A stretch of DNA of 64,000 nt from Arsenophonus fragariae (GCA_047291315.1 JBDPYZ010000010.1:23860-87859), one strand, 5' to 3'; counted from the first letter of the stretch, positions 9,515 through 20,237 are shown. Program-made: numbers and translations. The notes: generated by a model from the letters alone, not told the origin.

Positions 9515-12500
9515 TTAGATGCTTTTAATACAAACGACATTTTGCAGCTGATTAGTATAATTATCACTAGCAAAACCATCATCTAATTTGACTATTTTGT
9601 ACCGTTCATCAGTGACTCTGTCCTCAGTCCAATAGTAATCATCACTGATATCGTAATGACTGAATTTACCCCATTCACTCCATAATGAACCTACTGCACG
9701 TTTACCTTCACCTTTACTAAGTTGTTCAACTGTTGGCATAACCCCATGATTATTTGCACACCAACTTTTAGCCTTATCCCAAGATTTATTCCCAGAGAAG
9801 ACAAACCAATTGTTTAAAGTAAAGGTATATTTAACCGGCTCACCACCCGTTTCATGTTTTGCTGTGATAGTGACTGTTTTACTTTTCGCATCCCCAATAA
9901 ACGTTACCAGACCCTTGTCAACTGAAACCCAATCTTGGTTGCTTTCCCACTCAAATTCCGACACCGGTGCGCCTTGCGTCTCGATGGTAAATTTAGCGTG
10001 GCGGAAGCTAGTGGTTGGGAATTTAGCATTTGTTTGGAAATGATTGCCATTAGCACTTAAACGGCTAAAAGAGACGGTTATAAAACTGACGGGTTTATCA
10101 GCGGCTTGTGATCTTGAATTAGCGTAATGAGCACTAACAACCACATTATCTACTGCAACGTCCATACTTTCTAAAGTGATAGAAGTATGTCCATCGGCAT
10201 CCGTTTTACTGATATTATTGTTATCCTTAAAACGAACTTTGCTATCTTTATTAGTCGACCAGTTAATCAATAGATTTTCTTCCCTGATCGGGTTGCTATT
10301 AACATCAACCAATTCCGCGGTAAAAACAAAGTTATTACTACTATGGGCAACTTTACGGTCTATTTTACCTTCTAACTTGACATTTCTGACTTCAGCTGTG
10401 TCTTTATTAGCAATAAAGCTCACTTTTAAATTTGCCGTTTTTTTATCACCATTGCCAAGTTTGGCGGAAACTTCAATATCATCAATGGACATGGTTGTGC
10501 TTTGCAGTTCAATCGTTGCAATACCATTTTCATCTGTTTCGCTGGTGGGCTTTAATTGGGCTTTAACCGGCTTGTTATGTCCCCAATAGACTATCATGCC
10601 AGGTTTTTTGATTGGATTATCATTTATATCAAAGAGCCGTACCTTAAAAATAAATTTCTCTTTACCATCTGCAATTTTACGGATATCCTGCCCATCTAAA
10701 TTAACCTCACCTAACTTAGCCGAGTCTTTATTAGCGATAAAACTGACTGTCTTATCGGCCAATTTGCTAGCCGTATCGGCATAACTGGAACTAACTTGTA
10801 CTTCATCCACCGCTTTTGTTGTGCTGTACAATGTAACGGTAGTGATACCGTTTTCGTTAGTTAGGCTGTTGTCAGCTAACTTAACTTTATCGCCTTTATT
10901 ATGTGTCCAATTGACTTGTAAGCCTTTTTCCCTAATCGCGTTATTATTGTTATCAACGAGTTGTGCGGTAAAACTAAAGTAAGTTTCACCATCAGCGATT
11001 TTAGTGCGTTCCATTCCTTCTAAGAGAACACTACCGATATGTGCCTCACTTTCATTAGCAATAAAACTCACTTTCTTATTGGCATTTATTTCTACTAAGC
11101 TGCCTGAGCTAGCACTAAGCTGTACATCATAGACGGCCTTAGTTGTACTTTGCAGTGTAACAGTAGCTATTCCGCGTTCATCAGTTTCGCTAGCATTTTG
11201 TGATAGCTTAACGTCATCTTTATCATAGAACCAATTAACTATGATCCCAGCAACCTTAACGGGTTGCCCCTTGCTATCAACAAGCTGTGCGGTAAAAGTA
11301 AAGTTCTGATTACCATCTGCCACCTTTTCATTGACAGAATCTTTTAACTCCACAGCACCGACTATAACGAGACCTTCTTCAGCGATAAAATTGACCTTTT
11401 TATCCGCTTCTACACTTGCTGTAGCGGCATAGTTTGCACTAACCAGTACCTGCTTGACGGTGGTAGTCGTACTTTTTAGTTCAATGGTGGCAATGCCATT
11501 GCTATCTGTTGGACTAGTTGCGGCCGATAATAGAACATCTTTAGTATCTTTATCGTGGGACCAATTAACAATTAATCCACTTTTTTTGATTGGATTACCA
11601 TTTCCATCAACTAGTTTTGCACTAAAAGTAAAAGAACTCTTTCCATCAGCTACTTTATTTGTTGTCCGACTATTCAGTGAGACATCTCCAACCTTGGTAG
11701 TGCGTTCATCTGCAACAAAACTAATAACTCTATCTCCTGTCATCTCAAGCGTGTTATCATATTTGGCACTGACTTCCTGATTATCGACTGCAATCAAAGT
11801 GCTACGTAGCGTGATAATCGCCCGTCCATTAGCATCTGTTTTGCTGCTACTGTTTGATAAAACGACCTTGCCTTTCTGATTATTTGACCAAGCAACATCA
11901 ACATTTGGCAGCGGATTATTAAACTGATCAAAAACAAATGCTTCATAGCTAAAGCTATCGACGCCATTAGCTACCTTACTGTTTTTCTTATCAATCAGGG
12001 TAACATTCCTAACTTTAGCAGTAGTGACATCAGGGTTAAATTGGATAGAAACGGCCTTTTTCATACCATTTGCCATGGTAGCAATCAATTCTCCCTTACC
12101 GGCCAAGTCACTTTTAACTTTTAGATTGATCTTACCCTGGGTATCCGTGGTCTCAGTTAAAGGATTACCAATTCTTTGGCCATCTTCGCTAAGCATGACA
12201 ACCCCAGCATTTTCGCTATTATTTTTTGCTGCATGCGTACTGGCACTTTTGCTAAAACCAGTAACGGAAAATGTCACTTGTTTGTTCGCTAGTGGTACCA
12301 TTTTATCATTTTGTAGTTGCACTTTAGCTAAATAAGTTTGGTTACCATCTGCCGGTATTGGCGTCGAATTCTCTAAAATAAAATAAGCAAAACCATCCTT
12401 TGATTGAGTAACATTGATCACCATAACCGCAGCTTTAGATTTATTACCTTCATTATCAACACCAACAGCGGATAAAGTATAAGCTTTACTACCTTGGTTA

Positions 12501-13969
12501 TCTTCACCGTATGAAGGTAACACTAGGTTAATAGTAGTGGCTGATGTCTGGTTGATCTTACCACCTTTAGCTAATAACTCTGGTGCACTCCATAAGATTT
12601 TATTTAGTCCGTATTTGGCTTTTTCCACCGTAGCTTTTATTGATATGGTTTGAGCAGCTTCAGCCGTCACACTATCTGGCAGAGAAATAGCTAAAATCTC
12701 CTGTTTACGGTACTGCAGAACAATATTGTAATTACGATCAACAAAATCATAACGATTACCCACCAAACTACGCATTAAATCAACATTATCCGGATTTAAC
12801 TGAGCAGCCAGTGGTATACCAAACCGATAGGCAAACTCCACGCCAATCAGACTGTCGTTGGAATCTCCCTGAGAGACTTGAGTTTTCAATGTTAATAAAG
12901 GAAAAGGGGTATAACTTAAACCAAAAGTTGTAGCAGAAGGCTTATTTTTAAAATCTTTAGCTGATGGCTTATGACTAAGGCTAACTCCATCACCAAAGTA
13001 TTGTTCATATTTAGCGTAAGCACCTAAATGAGAATAACTGGGTAGGTAACCTTCAGCACGTATATCAAATCCATTGGCCGGACGCTCATCATAATCGTGC
13101 ATCTCATTCAGAAACGAACGATGCCAGTCGGTTAAACGGAAATAACCATTTACGGCCAGTTTCAAATAATAGACCCACAACTCACCACCAACACCAAAAC
13201 GGGCATTACCTCCACTAATATCATAATCGTAGAAACTGCTAATGCCCCACATCCAATTTTGCTGATATTGACGATAACCTAATCCTAAGTTGGTGGTACT
13301 CTGCTGTTCATTAGCTCTAATACCAATTTGGCTAAATAATAAGCTGTTTGGTTTATCAATTATTGGTAAGAGAAAATCAGCAGCGCCAGTTTTATTTGAA
13401 CTAATTTGCACGCGTGCTTTGCCGTATTGATTTAACCAATCACTAATTTTCTCATTTAATAGGCCTTCGCCTCGACTACGCGCATAACCAATGGCTGCTT
13501 CTGTGGTATTATTATTGGCAAGAACTTGTGCTATTTGGGTTGCACCTTGCACAAATTGTTTTTCTGATGACTCGCCTTGTTTAGCCTGAGGAGTCTCTTT
13601 TATACCTAATGTCGGTAATGCCCGATTATGATCGACTGACGGTTTGCTGTTATCATTTGTTGTTGATACCGACATCAATGATCTATTATCGGGTAAAATA
13701 TGGATATTCCAGCTTGATGCCACCACTTTTGATGATGGAAGCGATGCAGCTGACTCTGGAGCCGAATTTTTTAAAGCAGAGTTATTATTCATCAACGCAT
13801 CAATAGCATTGATTGTTTCCAGTATCTGATTGCTAGCAATATCATCCTGCGCCGCTTTAGCTACAGATGAAAAAGTGACAAAAATAGGTAACACCAATTG
13901 TATAAATAACAATATATATGCAGTTACTCGTTTTGTTTTCGAATAGTAACGATTAGCAATGCATTGCAT
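9515..13969 (-). CDS. Invasin-like inverse autotransporter adhesin B
   Basis: 1484 residues, uninterrupted, and paralogous to adhesin A along its whole length. It has a near-identical signal region (SKTKRVTAYILLFIQLVLP), the LPTLGI motif, the helical segment ending DWLNQYGKARVQ, the same beta-barrel motifs (NSLLFSQIGIRAN, SSFYDYDISG), a divergent first Ig unit, then six Big_1 repeats (one fewer than A, matching its 108-residue shorter length), a D4-like domain and a C-type-lectin-like tip with two cysteines (SWCANNHG and VVCIKSI). Only 200 bp separate the two genes. That gap has no obvious terminator, so co-transcription from the large AT-rich region upstream of B is possible. The tip sequence differs markedly from A, suggesting divergent binding. 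It would be anchored in the outer membrane and exposed at the surface. Confidence 0.95.
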   Translation of the reverse strand: MQCIANRYYSKTKRVTAYILLFIQLVLPIFVTFSSVAKAAQDDIASNQILETINAIDALMNNNSALKNSAPESAASLPSSKVVASSWNIHILPDNRSLMSVSTTNDNSKPSVDHNRALPTLGIKETPQAKQGESSEKQFVQGATQIAQVLANNNTTEAAIGYARSRGEGLLNEKISDWLNQYGKARVQISSNKTGAADFLLPIIDKPNSLLFSQIGIRANEQQSTTNLGLGYRQYQQNWMWGISSFYDYDISGGNARFGVGGELWVYYLKLAVNGYFRLTDWHRSFLNEMHDYDERPANGFDIRAEGYLPSYSHLGAYAKYEQYFGDGVSLSHKPSAKDFKNKPSATTFGLSYTPFPLLTLKTQVSQGDSNDSLIGVEFAYRFGIPLAAQLNPDNVDLMRSLVGNRYDFVDRNYNIVLQYRKQEILAISLPDSVTAEAAQTISIKATVEKAKYGLNKILWSAPELLAKGGKINQTSATTINLVLPSYGEDNQGSKAYTLSAVGVDNEGNKSKAAVMVINVTQSKDGFAYFILENSTPIPADGNQTYLAKVQLQNDKMVPLANKQVTFSVTGFSKSASTHAAKNNSENAGVVMLSEDGQRIGNPLTETTDTQGKINLKVKSDLAGKGELIATMANGMKKAVSIQFNPDVTTAKVRNVTLIDKKNSKVANGVDSFSYEAFVFDQFNNPLPNVDVAWSNNQKGKVVLSNSSSKTDANGRAIITLRSTLIAVDNQEVSAKYDNTLEMTGDRVISFVADERTTKVGDVSLNSRTTNKVADGKSSFTFSAKLVDGNGNPIKKSGLIVNWSHDKDTKDVLLSAATSPTDSNGIATIELKSTTTTVKQVLVSANYAATASVEADKKVNFIAEEGLVIVGAVELKDSVNEKVADGNQNFTFTAQLVDSKGQPVKVAGIIVNWFYDKDDVKLSQNASETDERGIATVTLQSTTKAVYDVQLSASSGSLVEINANKKVSFIANESEAHIGSVLLEGMERTKIADGETYFSFTAQLVDNNNNAIREKGLQVNWTHNKGDKVKLADNSLTNENGITTVTLYSTTKAVDEVQVSSSYADTASKLADKTVSFIANKDSAKLGEVNLDGQDIRKIADGKEKFIFKVRLFDINDNPIKKPGMIVYWGHNKPVKAQLKPTSETDENGIATIELQSTTMSIDDIEVSAKLGNGDKKTANLKVSFIANKDTAEVRNVKLEGKIDRKVAHSSNNFVFTAELVDVNSNPIREENLLINWSTNKDSKVRFKDNNNISKTDADGHTSITLESMDVAVDNVVVSAHYANSRSQAADKPVSFITVSFSRLSANGNHFQTNAKFPTTSFRHAKFTIETQGAPVSEFEWESNQDWVSVDKGLVTFIGDAKSKTVTITAKHETGGEPVKYTFTLNNWFVFSGNKSWDKAKSWCANNHGVMPTVEQLSKGEGKRAVGSLWSEWGKFSHYDISDDYYWTEDRVTDERYKIVKLDDGFASDNYTNQLQNVVCIKSI
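10075..12025 (-). repeat. Array of six Big_1 Ig-like repeats in adhesin B
   Basis: Six tandem units of about 300 bp with the same layout as in adhesin A: TAKVRNVTL-type starts, KVADG turns, a LVDxxxNPI strand, a DENGIATI segment and a VSFIAN end. The copy-number difference from adhesin A fits unequal recombination. Edges are approximate. Confidence 0.85.
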
Positions 13970-14947
13970 AAATAAATTCCCTGTCTAAAATAATATAAAA
14001 TCCTGCTACTGTTTTTTGCGTAAAATAAAAACAAATATTAAATAATAACTTCAACCTATTATTGAAATTAATAAATAAAGACATTGATATGCAGCTACTC
14101 TTATTTTTACTACCATAATCAATAAATTTTTATTACGTTTAGCCATATTTATTTTTGTTTGGTTAATTACCAATTAAATAAATATTAGCTAACGTTAAAT
14201 TAATGCCAATGGAGGAGATAAAACGAACAATGAGGGATAAAAAAGCGAGTTTTTTTATAATATTCCATTTACAATTATTCCTTTTGGTTATTCATATGGA
14301 TAATAAAGATATAGATAAGCATTATTTAAAAACGTATGAATTTGTTTCCATTTATGAATAAATGCCGCCCTACAACATTAACACTAATAATTAACAAAAA
14401 TACAAAATTAACACCAAACTAATTAGCGTAGACCAATATTTTATTAACATTTAACATTAATAAAAAAATAATCTATGGTAATTTTTCTTTTTTATTAAAA
14501 AAAATTTCATAGCCATTAGATTAAAAAATATTTTAATTGCCATAGTGTTAAATAAAAATCAGCAAATTACTATTTTTACTTAAATAATATTACAAATGGA
14601 AATGATTTTATTTAGCTAACCAGTTACATCTATTAATAACTAATAAACAGCATTCCGATATAGTTAATATTTAATAATGATAAATTTTAAAATATAAAAA
14701 TAGCAAACTAATTTCTATTTAAATAGAAATGAAAGTATAATAAACTAAGTAAAAATCAAAATATAAGAATTAATGGATAAAAATAGTTAATAATACGTTA
14801 TAATATAATTTTCATTGCGTGGGCAACTCACAATAATGGACGGTAATATAGTCTAACCCCACAGCAAACAACAGTGATTTTTTTATCTCGCTAACGACAG
14901 AATAAGATACGTAAATTCCTGCCTTTAATTTACTTGCTTTTATGTCA
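13970..14947. other. Long AT-rich gap upstream of adhesin B
   Basis: Nearly 1 kb of very AT-rich DNA with no convincing gene. It presumably carries the adhesin promoter. A 43-codon reading frame at 14230-14361 (+) begins about 13 bases after a GGAGGAG, but it resembles nothing I know and is not called. Homopolymer A/T runs dominate; such regions often bind H-NS, which is inference only. Confidence 0.4.
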
Positions 14948-15890
14948 CTATTTTTTTATCAAATATAAAGTTGCCATTGAAATTATTTTTTCGGTTGAAA
15001 TATTATTCAGATCATAAACGTAGTAGTAAGCCGCCATGTTAATAAAAAATGAAGGAGCTAAAGCACTGCCCGTAGCTATATTAAAAATAGATGTCGCATT
15101 GCCTTGTACACTTTGACTAATAGAAAATAGAATAGGTGATGAAGTTTTATTCCCTTGCACAAGGCGAAACTCTACTCCTTTAGCACCTTGTTGCGTGGTA
15201 TTTATTAACACCGTTTTATCTGTATGCTAGCCAAAAACATGGCAATATTTCGCGTCATTTTATTACTCACTAAAAGATCGCTACAGCTAAAATTCAGGGT
15301 AAAAGGCTGATAACCAGGCCTATCAATATTTTTAACACCATTGATACTAACCATAGGTAGATTAACAATTAAGCCTTTATTTGAAAAATCGCAGGTAGTA
15401 GCAATAGGATTATATTTAATTGTAATAGGCCGAAGAAAAATATCCATCGATGAAGCATCTGATACCAAGATAAAAGGTGAGATAATCGCAGTATCACCAG
15501 CCACTTCGGTACAATTATATCCCTTAGATTACTCTTCAACAAGGTAAACAGTAAGGTGAAATTAGTATCCAAATTCGATGCAGGATGTGTACCTCTAGCA
15601 ATGTTGGTTACGCGATCCTTTCCTAACGCAATCATCATAACCCTGACAAACGACTTACCACCATTAAATGGCGAAGCAATACCAACCGCATTAGGAAAAA
15701 ATATTCCAGCGGAGCCACAAGTGAATTGTCCCGTAAAAATGGTTCTACCTGTTTTGTCATTGTTATTGAAAAACCATTAAAATCAGCAGATAAATCATAA
15801 TATAAACTCGGTACCGTGATCGTGCTGTTGGGTTTACAATCGGCATAAACTGATTGGCTGAGGGAACAAACGGATAATCGATTAAATCAT
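14948..15890 (-). pseudogene. Fimbrial tip adhesin / minor pilin, multiply frameshifted
   Basis: Read along the minus strand, the product starts with a signal-peptide end (SLSQSVYA) and a mature start DCKPNSTITVPSLYYDL, runs in one frame to about 15560 (GTHPASNLDTNF), shifts to a second (ATTCDFSNKGLIVNLP, PFTLNFSCSD) and then a third (GVEFRLVQGN, ISMATLYLIKK). The paired cysteines and pilin-like C-terminal strand fit a chaperone-usher tip adhesin of the FimH/MrpH kind. At least two frameshifts inactivate it. It follows the usher remnant, the normal operon position. The 5' edge is uncertain because it abuts the truncated usher. Confidence 0.7.
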
Positions 15891-17695
15891 ATCTACCCGC
15901 TGTCCCACTGCACTAATATTGGCTTGTTGATAGTTGGAATTCGTCATGTAAATAGCAGAATTGAGATAAGCATTATGACTAAATAGATTAATAGGTATAC
16001 TGGTACTCAAGTAATAACGGTTTTTTTCTTTTTGATCCGTATTTCTTACTTGTGAAACAGATAAGTTATAGGTAATATCTTTATAATTATTTGAGTAACC
16101 TACCTGATACTCTCGACTGCTACTGCCAGCGTTCCAATAGTTTCTCAGCGTACCAGCCAAAAAATAACGCCATAATCTTTCCCAAAATGCTGATTTAAAT
16201 TAAATGTATTTCTGGCACGACACACCCCGCAAGGCATCAAAAGTTGCTAAATCTGAGGGACTATTTCCATTTCGATCATTAAGATTAATTTTAATAGTAG
16301 CTTGATATTTAAGCCATGCTTGATAATTATCATGGGTATAAATGGAATCAATAAAACTATAATAATCTCCTGTTGAATAACGATAGGCTGCTATAGCCAG
16401 CCTGGTGGTTAACAAAAAATTGCTATAAGTCAAGCAAAAACTTTGTCCTCGTTTGGTTCCTGTATCTAACATAAGCAACAAGCATGGGTTGCATCAACTG
16501 AAACAGCACCAAACAGAAAATTCCCAACCACTGCCAAGTAAAATAGTAAGTATAATCAAGACTACCAACAAAGCCGGCATAAACGGTGACTAAATTATTG
16601 ACACCATAATATGCTTCTACTTGAGCAAATTTCGGTTGGAAATGGGTATTTGCCATTTTTGATTGTCCAACCAAAATATTGTAAGTATACACACCCGCTT
16701 TCATCATATTAGGCATAGCTGAAAACGGCATAGTAAAAGATTCTTGACGACCATCTGCTTCCTGCACAACAACAGAAAGATCGCCCGTTCCTCCGGCTGC
16801 ACGTACGAACACTCCTGGCGGAACTGTTTCTTGGTAAATTAGATTTCCATTCTGATATACTTTTACTAACGCATTAGTTTGGGCAACCCCTCTGACAATA
16901 GGCGTAAATTCTTGGCTGGAGTTAGGTAACATATTCATTTCTGTTGTTAATGCAGCACCTCTAAAACGAATACTACTAAATAAGGTAGAGAGGGTATAAA
17001 AATCGCCTAACATCAAACTTGAAGATATAGCACTGAAAGAACGGCGTAAGTAGCGGGTATTATTTTGCCATTTATGATCACCACTGGAATAATAAGAATA
17101 ACTTGACTCATCTCGAAACTACCAGGCCCTTAAATTAATACCCGTATTTAAATTGGCAAAAAAAGCATCATTACTCTGTTTGCTATTTTTTTCTCCCAAT
17201 AGTTATAATAATTGGTATTACAAGAGAGAATAATTGCCGGAACACCATAGTCCTAATTCACTGAATCAACATAACCTATCTCGGATTTAACTAACGAAAT
17301 TTGCCGGACAAATATTTAATGCTAACTGATCAACATTTAAATAATAGTTAATACCATTGACAAAATTATCCAACGAAATGGTAGTTTTTTGCTCAATTAC
17401 CTGTTTTGTGTGAAGTGAAAGTTTTAAACCTAATTTATTAGCATCTTTAGTAATATTTTGATTTTTTTCTTCAATATTAACTTCAAATTGTCCTTTCCAA
17501 TCATCATTAACATAAATATCGATCAATTGTTTACCTGGCAGGATTTCATTATTTTGATAAAAACGAGATATATCTCCTTGGGATGATTTTTCTACTAGCA
17601 AAGAAGTATCAAATTCCTTTGGAAATAACTCGGGCATATAAACCAATATACCTAATAAAATTAGGCTATTATAAAGATAATATATATTTATTCAC
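15882..17695 (-). pseudogene. Outer-membrane fimbrial usher, broken and C-terminally truncated
   Basis: Several frames together match the PapC/FimD usher family. The N-terminal domain carries ILPGKQLIDIYVNDDWKG and DQLALNICPANFVS. The central barrel and plug carry MLGDFYTLSTLFSSIRFRG, FTPIVRGVAQTNALVKVYQN and PPGVFVRAAGGTGDLSVVVQ. Later come YNLSVSQVRNTD and YYLSTSIPINLF. At least three frame changes and several stops occur. Only about 600 of the usual 800-plus residues are represented: the C-terminal barrel and plug-binding domains are missing and the adhesin follows at once, so a deletion joined the two. Ushers export pilus subunits through the outer membrane. Confidence 0.85.
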
Positions 17696-17706
17696 AATTT
17701 ATCTTC

Positions 17707-18325
17707 TTATTTAAGGTTAATATTTTTTGTTTTATAAACACCAAAATCATCAACATAAGTTACGGTTAATTTATTATGCTTAACCTTATTTTTTAGCGGT
17801 AATTTAACGCTTGATGACGGAGGGAACATCTTCGATTGTGTCAGACTTTTTTGATTCATTAATATTAGTAATTTTTGCTATCGTGAAATAATATTTAGAA
17901 TTATTTGTTACTACAATGTTATTATTATCTAAGTTATAACTTATTTTTTATATACATCTTCCTTAAGCGTAGTTAATTACTTTGATCGATAAAATAATTT
18001 AACTCTTGATTTAATTGCCAATTGCAAAACACTTTTACCTTGGGTATTTTTTAGGTATGGTAGAATATCAAAAAATTTTTAAATAAAAAACACTTTCTAT
18101 ATTTTTAGGTAATTTATGCGACATTATTTTTTAATTGTTGTCCTTTTAATCCCGCTACTTTTATAAAATGACTTTTTTCTGGTGTAAAATTTATATTGCC
18201 ATTATCAATCCATTATTGTACTAAAATCGGTAATTTTCCATTATTTGTTAATTGTACCGTGACATTACCCTTACCTTCATAATAAATGATACAAGTCCCT
18301 TGAAGTACAATATTGGCTAATATAT
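17707..18325 (-). pseudogene. Periplasmic pilus chaperone (PapD/FimC type), broken
   Basis: Minus-strand pieces match FGS-type chaperones in order: IVLQGTCIIYYEGKGNVTV at the mature N-terminus, LPILVQ-stop-WIDNGNIN, LPKNIESVFYLKI, VLQLAIKSRVKLFYR (the conserved helix before the second domain), and a C-terminal VTYVDDFGVYKTKNINLK. Several stops and frameshifts interrupt it. The signal peptide is missing: the reading runs straight into the divergent gene at 18339, marking a rearrangement junction. It ends 12 bp before the usher remnant, as in an operon. Confidence 0.8.
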
Positions 18326-18338
18326 TTTTTGTATCTTT

Positions 18339-18731
18339 ATGACCAATTCAGCTATACATGAATATTCCAATGCTATCGCATGGAATTTTATTCACGAATT
18401 ATCACATATTTATCTAAAAACTAAAGATTTTTGGTATATTTTAAGCGTTCCTTCCCCCTCTGAGAGAGAAACAGTTAGTTTTTATTCCGTTGAAGGCAAA
18501 ATCGATGTTCTTACTAGAATACAAGCTATCAACTACAGAAAAAATGACTTTCTAGTTAATGAACCAAATTATAAAAATAATATTTTTAGTGTATTTGATA
18601 GCGGCGTTACCTATATTAAAACAAAGACAAGACTTAATAATACTGATTCAATCGCAACGTTCATGTTTTTTGTTAACCAAAAATTAAATGGGCCATTAGC
18701 AGCATTAACAAAAATACCCAGCCACGACTAA
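18339..18731 (+). CDS. Small HExxH protein, possible zinc metalloprotease (fragment?)
   Basis: 130 residues. HELSH at residues 19-23 matches the HExxH zinc-binding motif of zincin metalloproteases, with a hydrophobic helix around it (AIAWNFIHELSHIYL). No clear third zinc ligand is visible. There is no good ribosome-binding site before the ATG, and the motif lies unusually close to the N-terminus, so this may be the 3' remainder of a longer gene. It starts about where the fimbrial chaperone remnant is cut off on the other strand. Effector metalloproteases such as NleD (M91) have a comparable HELxH helix, but I see no further similarity that would justify that name. Confidence 0.45.
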   Translation: MTNSAIHEYSNAIAWNFIHELSHIYLKTKDFWYILSVPSPSERETVSFYSVEGKIDVLTRIQAINYRKNDFLVNEPNYKNNIFSVFDSGVTYIKTKTRLNNTDSIATFMFFVNQKLNGPLAALTKIPSHD

Positions 18732-18967
18732 TTTTCATCGTGATAAAATGTGTTGACAAGCTTTTCTATGCTTGTTTGAGGTTATAGATTTGATAACGAC
18801 CTAGTTAACTTTTTTCTATTATTTTTTTACTTAACACTTGAGCGGCAATGATCAAATAATAAAAAGAAATTCTGCTAACAATAAATAAAAACAACTCCTA
18901 TGTTTAATATTAACCCTGACAAAAATATGATAATGTCTGGTGTACATATTATTTAAAGAATACAAAT

Positions 18968-19790
18968 TTGAATAAAAGTTAATTGTTATTATTTTACTAT
19001 TTTTACCACTGGCGACTCACGAAAATATCATTTCTAATGATCATAAAAAATCACCAAGCCGCTGAAAAAGACAGCAGAAAGTAGTGATTTTGCCGAAATA
19101 AAAAAATCTTTCATCAACAACATATACGGGGTGTATTAACCGTTTATGATGGTACAATTATGGTAACGACATAAAACGTGCAGCAATACAATATGTTCCC
19201 GCATCAATATTTAAAATTGTTAATGCCTTAATTGCGTTAAAAAATCAAAAAGTGACAGTTAACTAAATCTTCAAATGGGACAACCGACCCAGATATCTAG
19301 TAGCTGAAATAAAGATATGAATATGCAAAAAGCAATGAAATTATCCGCAGTTCCTGTCTATCAAGAAATCGCAAAACGCACTGGTCTGGCAATAATGAAA
19401 AAATAACTTTATCGTTTGCACTACGTTAATAGCAAAATAGGTAATGATGTTACCAAATTTTGGTTAGATGACCCATTAAAAATTAGTTCGGCAGAACAAA
19501 CACAATTTATTTATAAGTTAGCAACCAAACAATTACCCATTGATAAAACCATTCAAAATGAAGTCGCCAATATGCTACTTATCAAACAGACTGCCAATAT
19601 TAAAATTTACGCTAAAATTGACTTAGCTAATATCAATGGAGAGCGTATCGGCTGGTATGTCGGATGAGTCGAAAACGCTAACAGTAAAATAAAAATTTTT
19701 GCCCTTCATATCGCGATATCAGATGATAAAGCAGTGTCAAAGCGTGAATCTCTAACTTTACAGTGTTTAGCAAAATTAAAAATTATTTAA
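18968..19790 (+). pseudogene. Class D (OXA-type) beta-lactamase, inactivated
   Basis: In-order OXA motifs occur with stops and frame changes between them: a signal-like LLFLPLA; YVPASIFKIVNALIALKN with the active-site SxxK (SIFK); IFKWDN just after an in-frame TAA; MKLSAVPVYQEIAKRTG with the SxV motif; HYVNSKIGN where YGN is usual; FWLDDPLKISSAEQ; YAKID where the KTG motif should be; GWYVG-stop-VENA. Total length, about 274 codons, is normal for the family. Class D enzymes hydrolyse penicillins in the periplasm. Both the reading frame and two of the active-site motifs are ruined, so it is inactive. It was probably a chromosomal gene; no integron or insertion sequence is seen beside it. Confidence 0.88.
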
Positions 19791-19865
19791 AAAATTACTA
19801 ATCGGAATACTAAATTATTCTGATTAGTAACAAATCGACAAATAAAGGGTTGATCACATTACTCG

Positions 19866-20231
19866 CTATTGAGTTGTATTCTGAAGCGGTAAATTAATAC
19901 TCTGTGTAGGTAAATCTTCTAGTATCAATGTTTTAGTCATTAGGTTGATTAGCTGGTGTTGATTTGACCATACAGACTCAATAATTTACATAACTCATGG
20001 AGAAACCTGGGAAGAAAGTCGATAAAAAACCCATTTTCCTTCCTTGCGATTTTGTAGCAACCCGCTCTTTTTTAACATTGCTAAATGACGAGATATTTTA
20101 GTCTGGGGTTGCTCAAGTGCAATACAAAGATGATAAACACAAAGCTCCCCCATTTCCCGCAGAAGAACTACGATCCTAAATCTTGTTTCATCAGACAAAT
20201 TTTTTAAAAACTACAATGATTCTAACTCCAT
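19866..20231 (-). pseudogene. arsR: ArsR-family metal(loid)-sensing repressor, inactivated
   Basis: Read from an ATG at 20231 the frame is MELESL-stop-FLKNLSDETR, then continues open through LREMGELCVYHLCIALEQPQ, the winged-helix KISRHLAMLKKSGLL and GKWVFYRLS. It hits stops where E. coli ArsR has Trp and Gln, then continues IIESVWSNQHQLINLM to a TAG at 19866. The metal-binding CVCDLC of ArsR is reduced to CVYHLC. At least three nonsense codons without frameshifts suggest recent loss. No arsB or arsC genes are adjacent. ArsR proteins repress arsenic-resistance operons until As(III) binds. Confidence 0.85.
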
Positions 20232-20237
20232 CTCTAT

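Noticed and set aside
14230..14361. 43-codon plus-strand reading frame after GGAGGAG
   Set aside because: The spacing to the ribosome-binding site is long, the DNA is extremely AT-rich, and the peptide resembles nothing; chance cannot be excluded.
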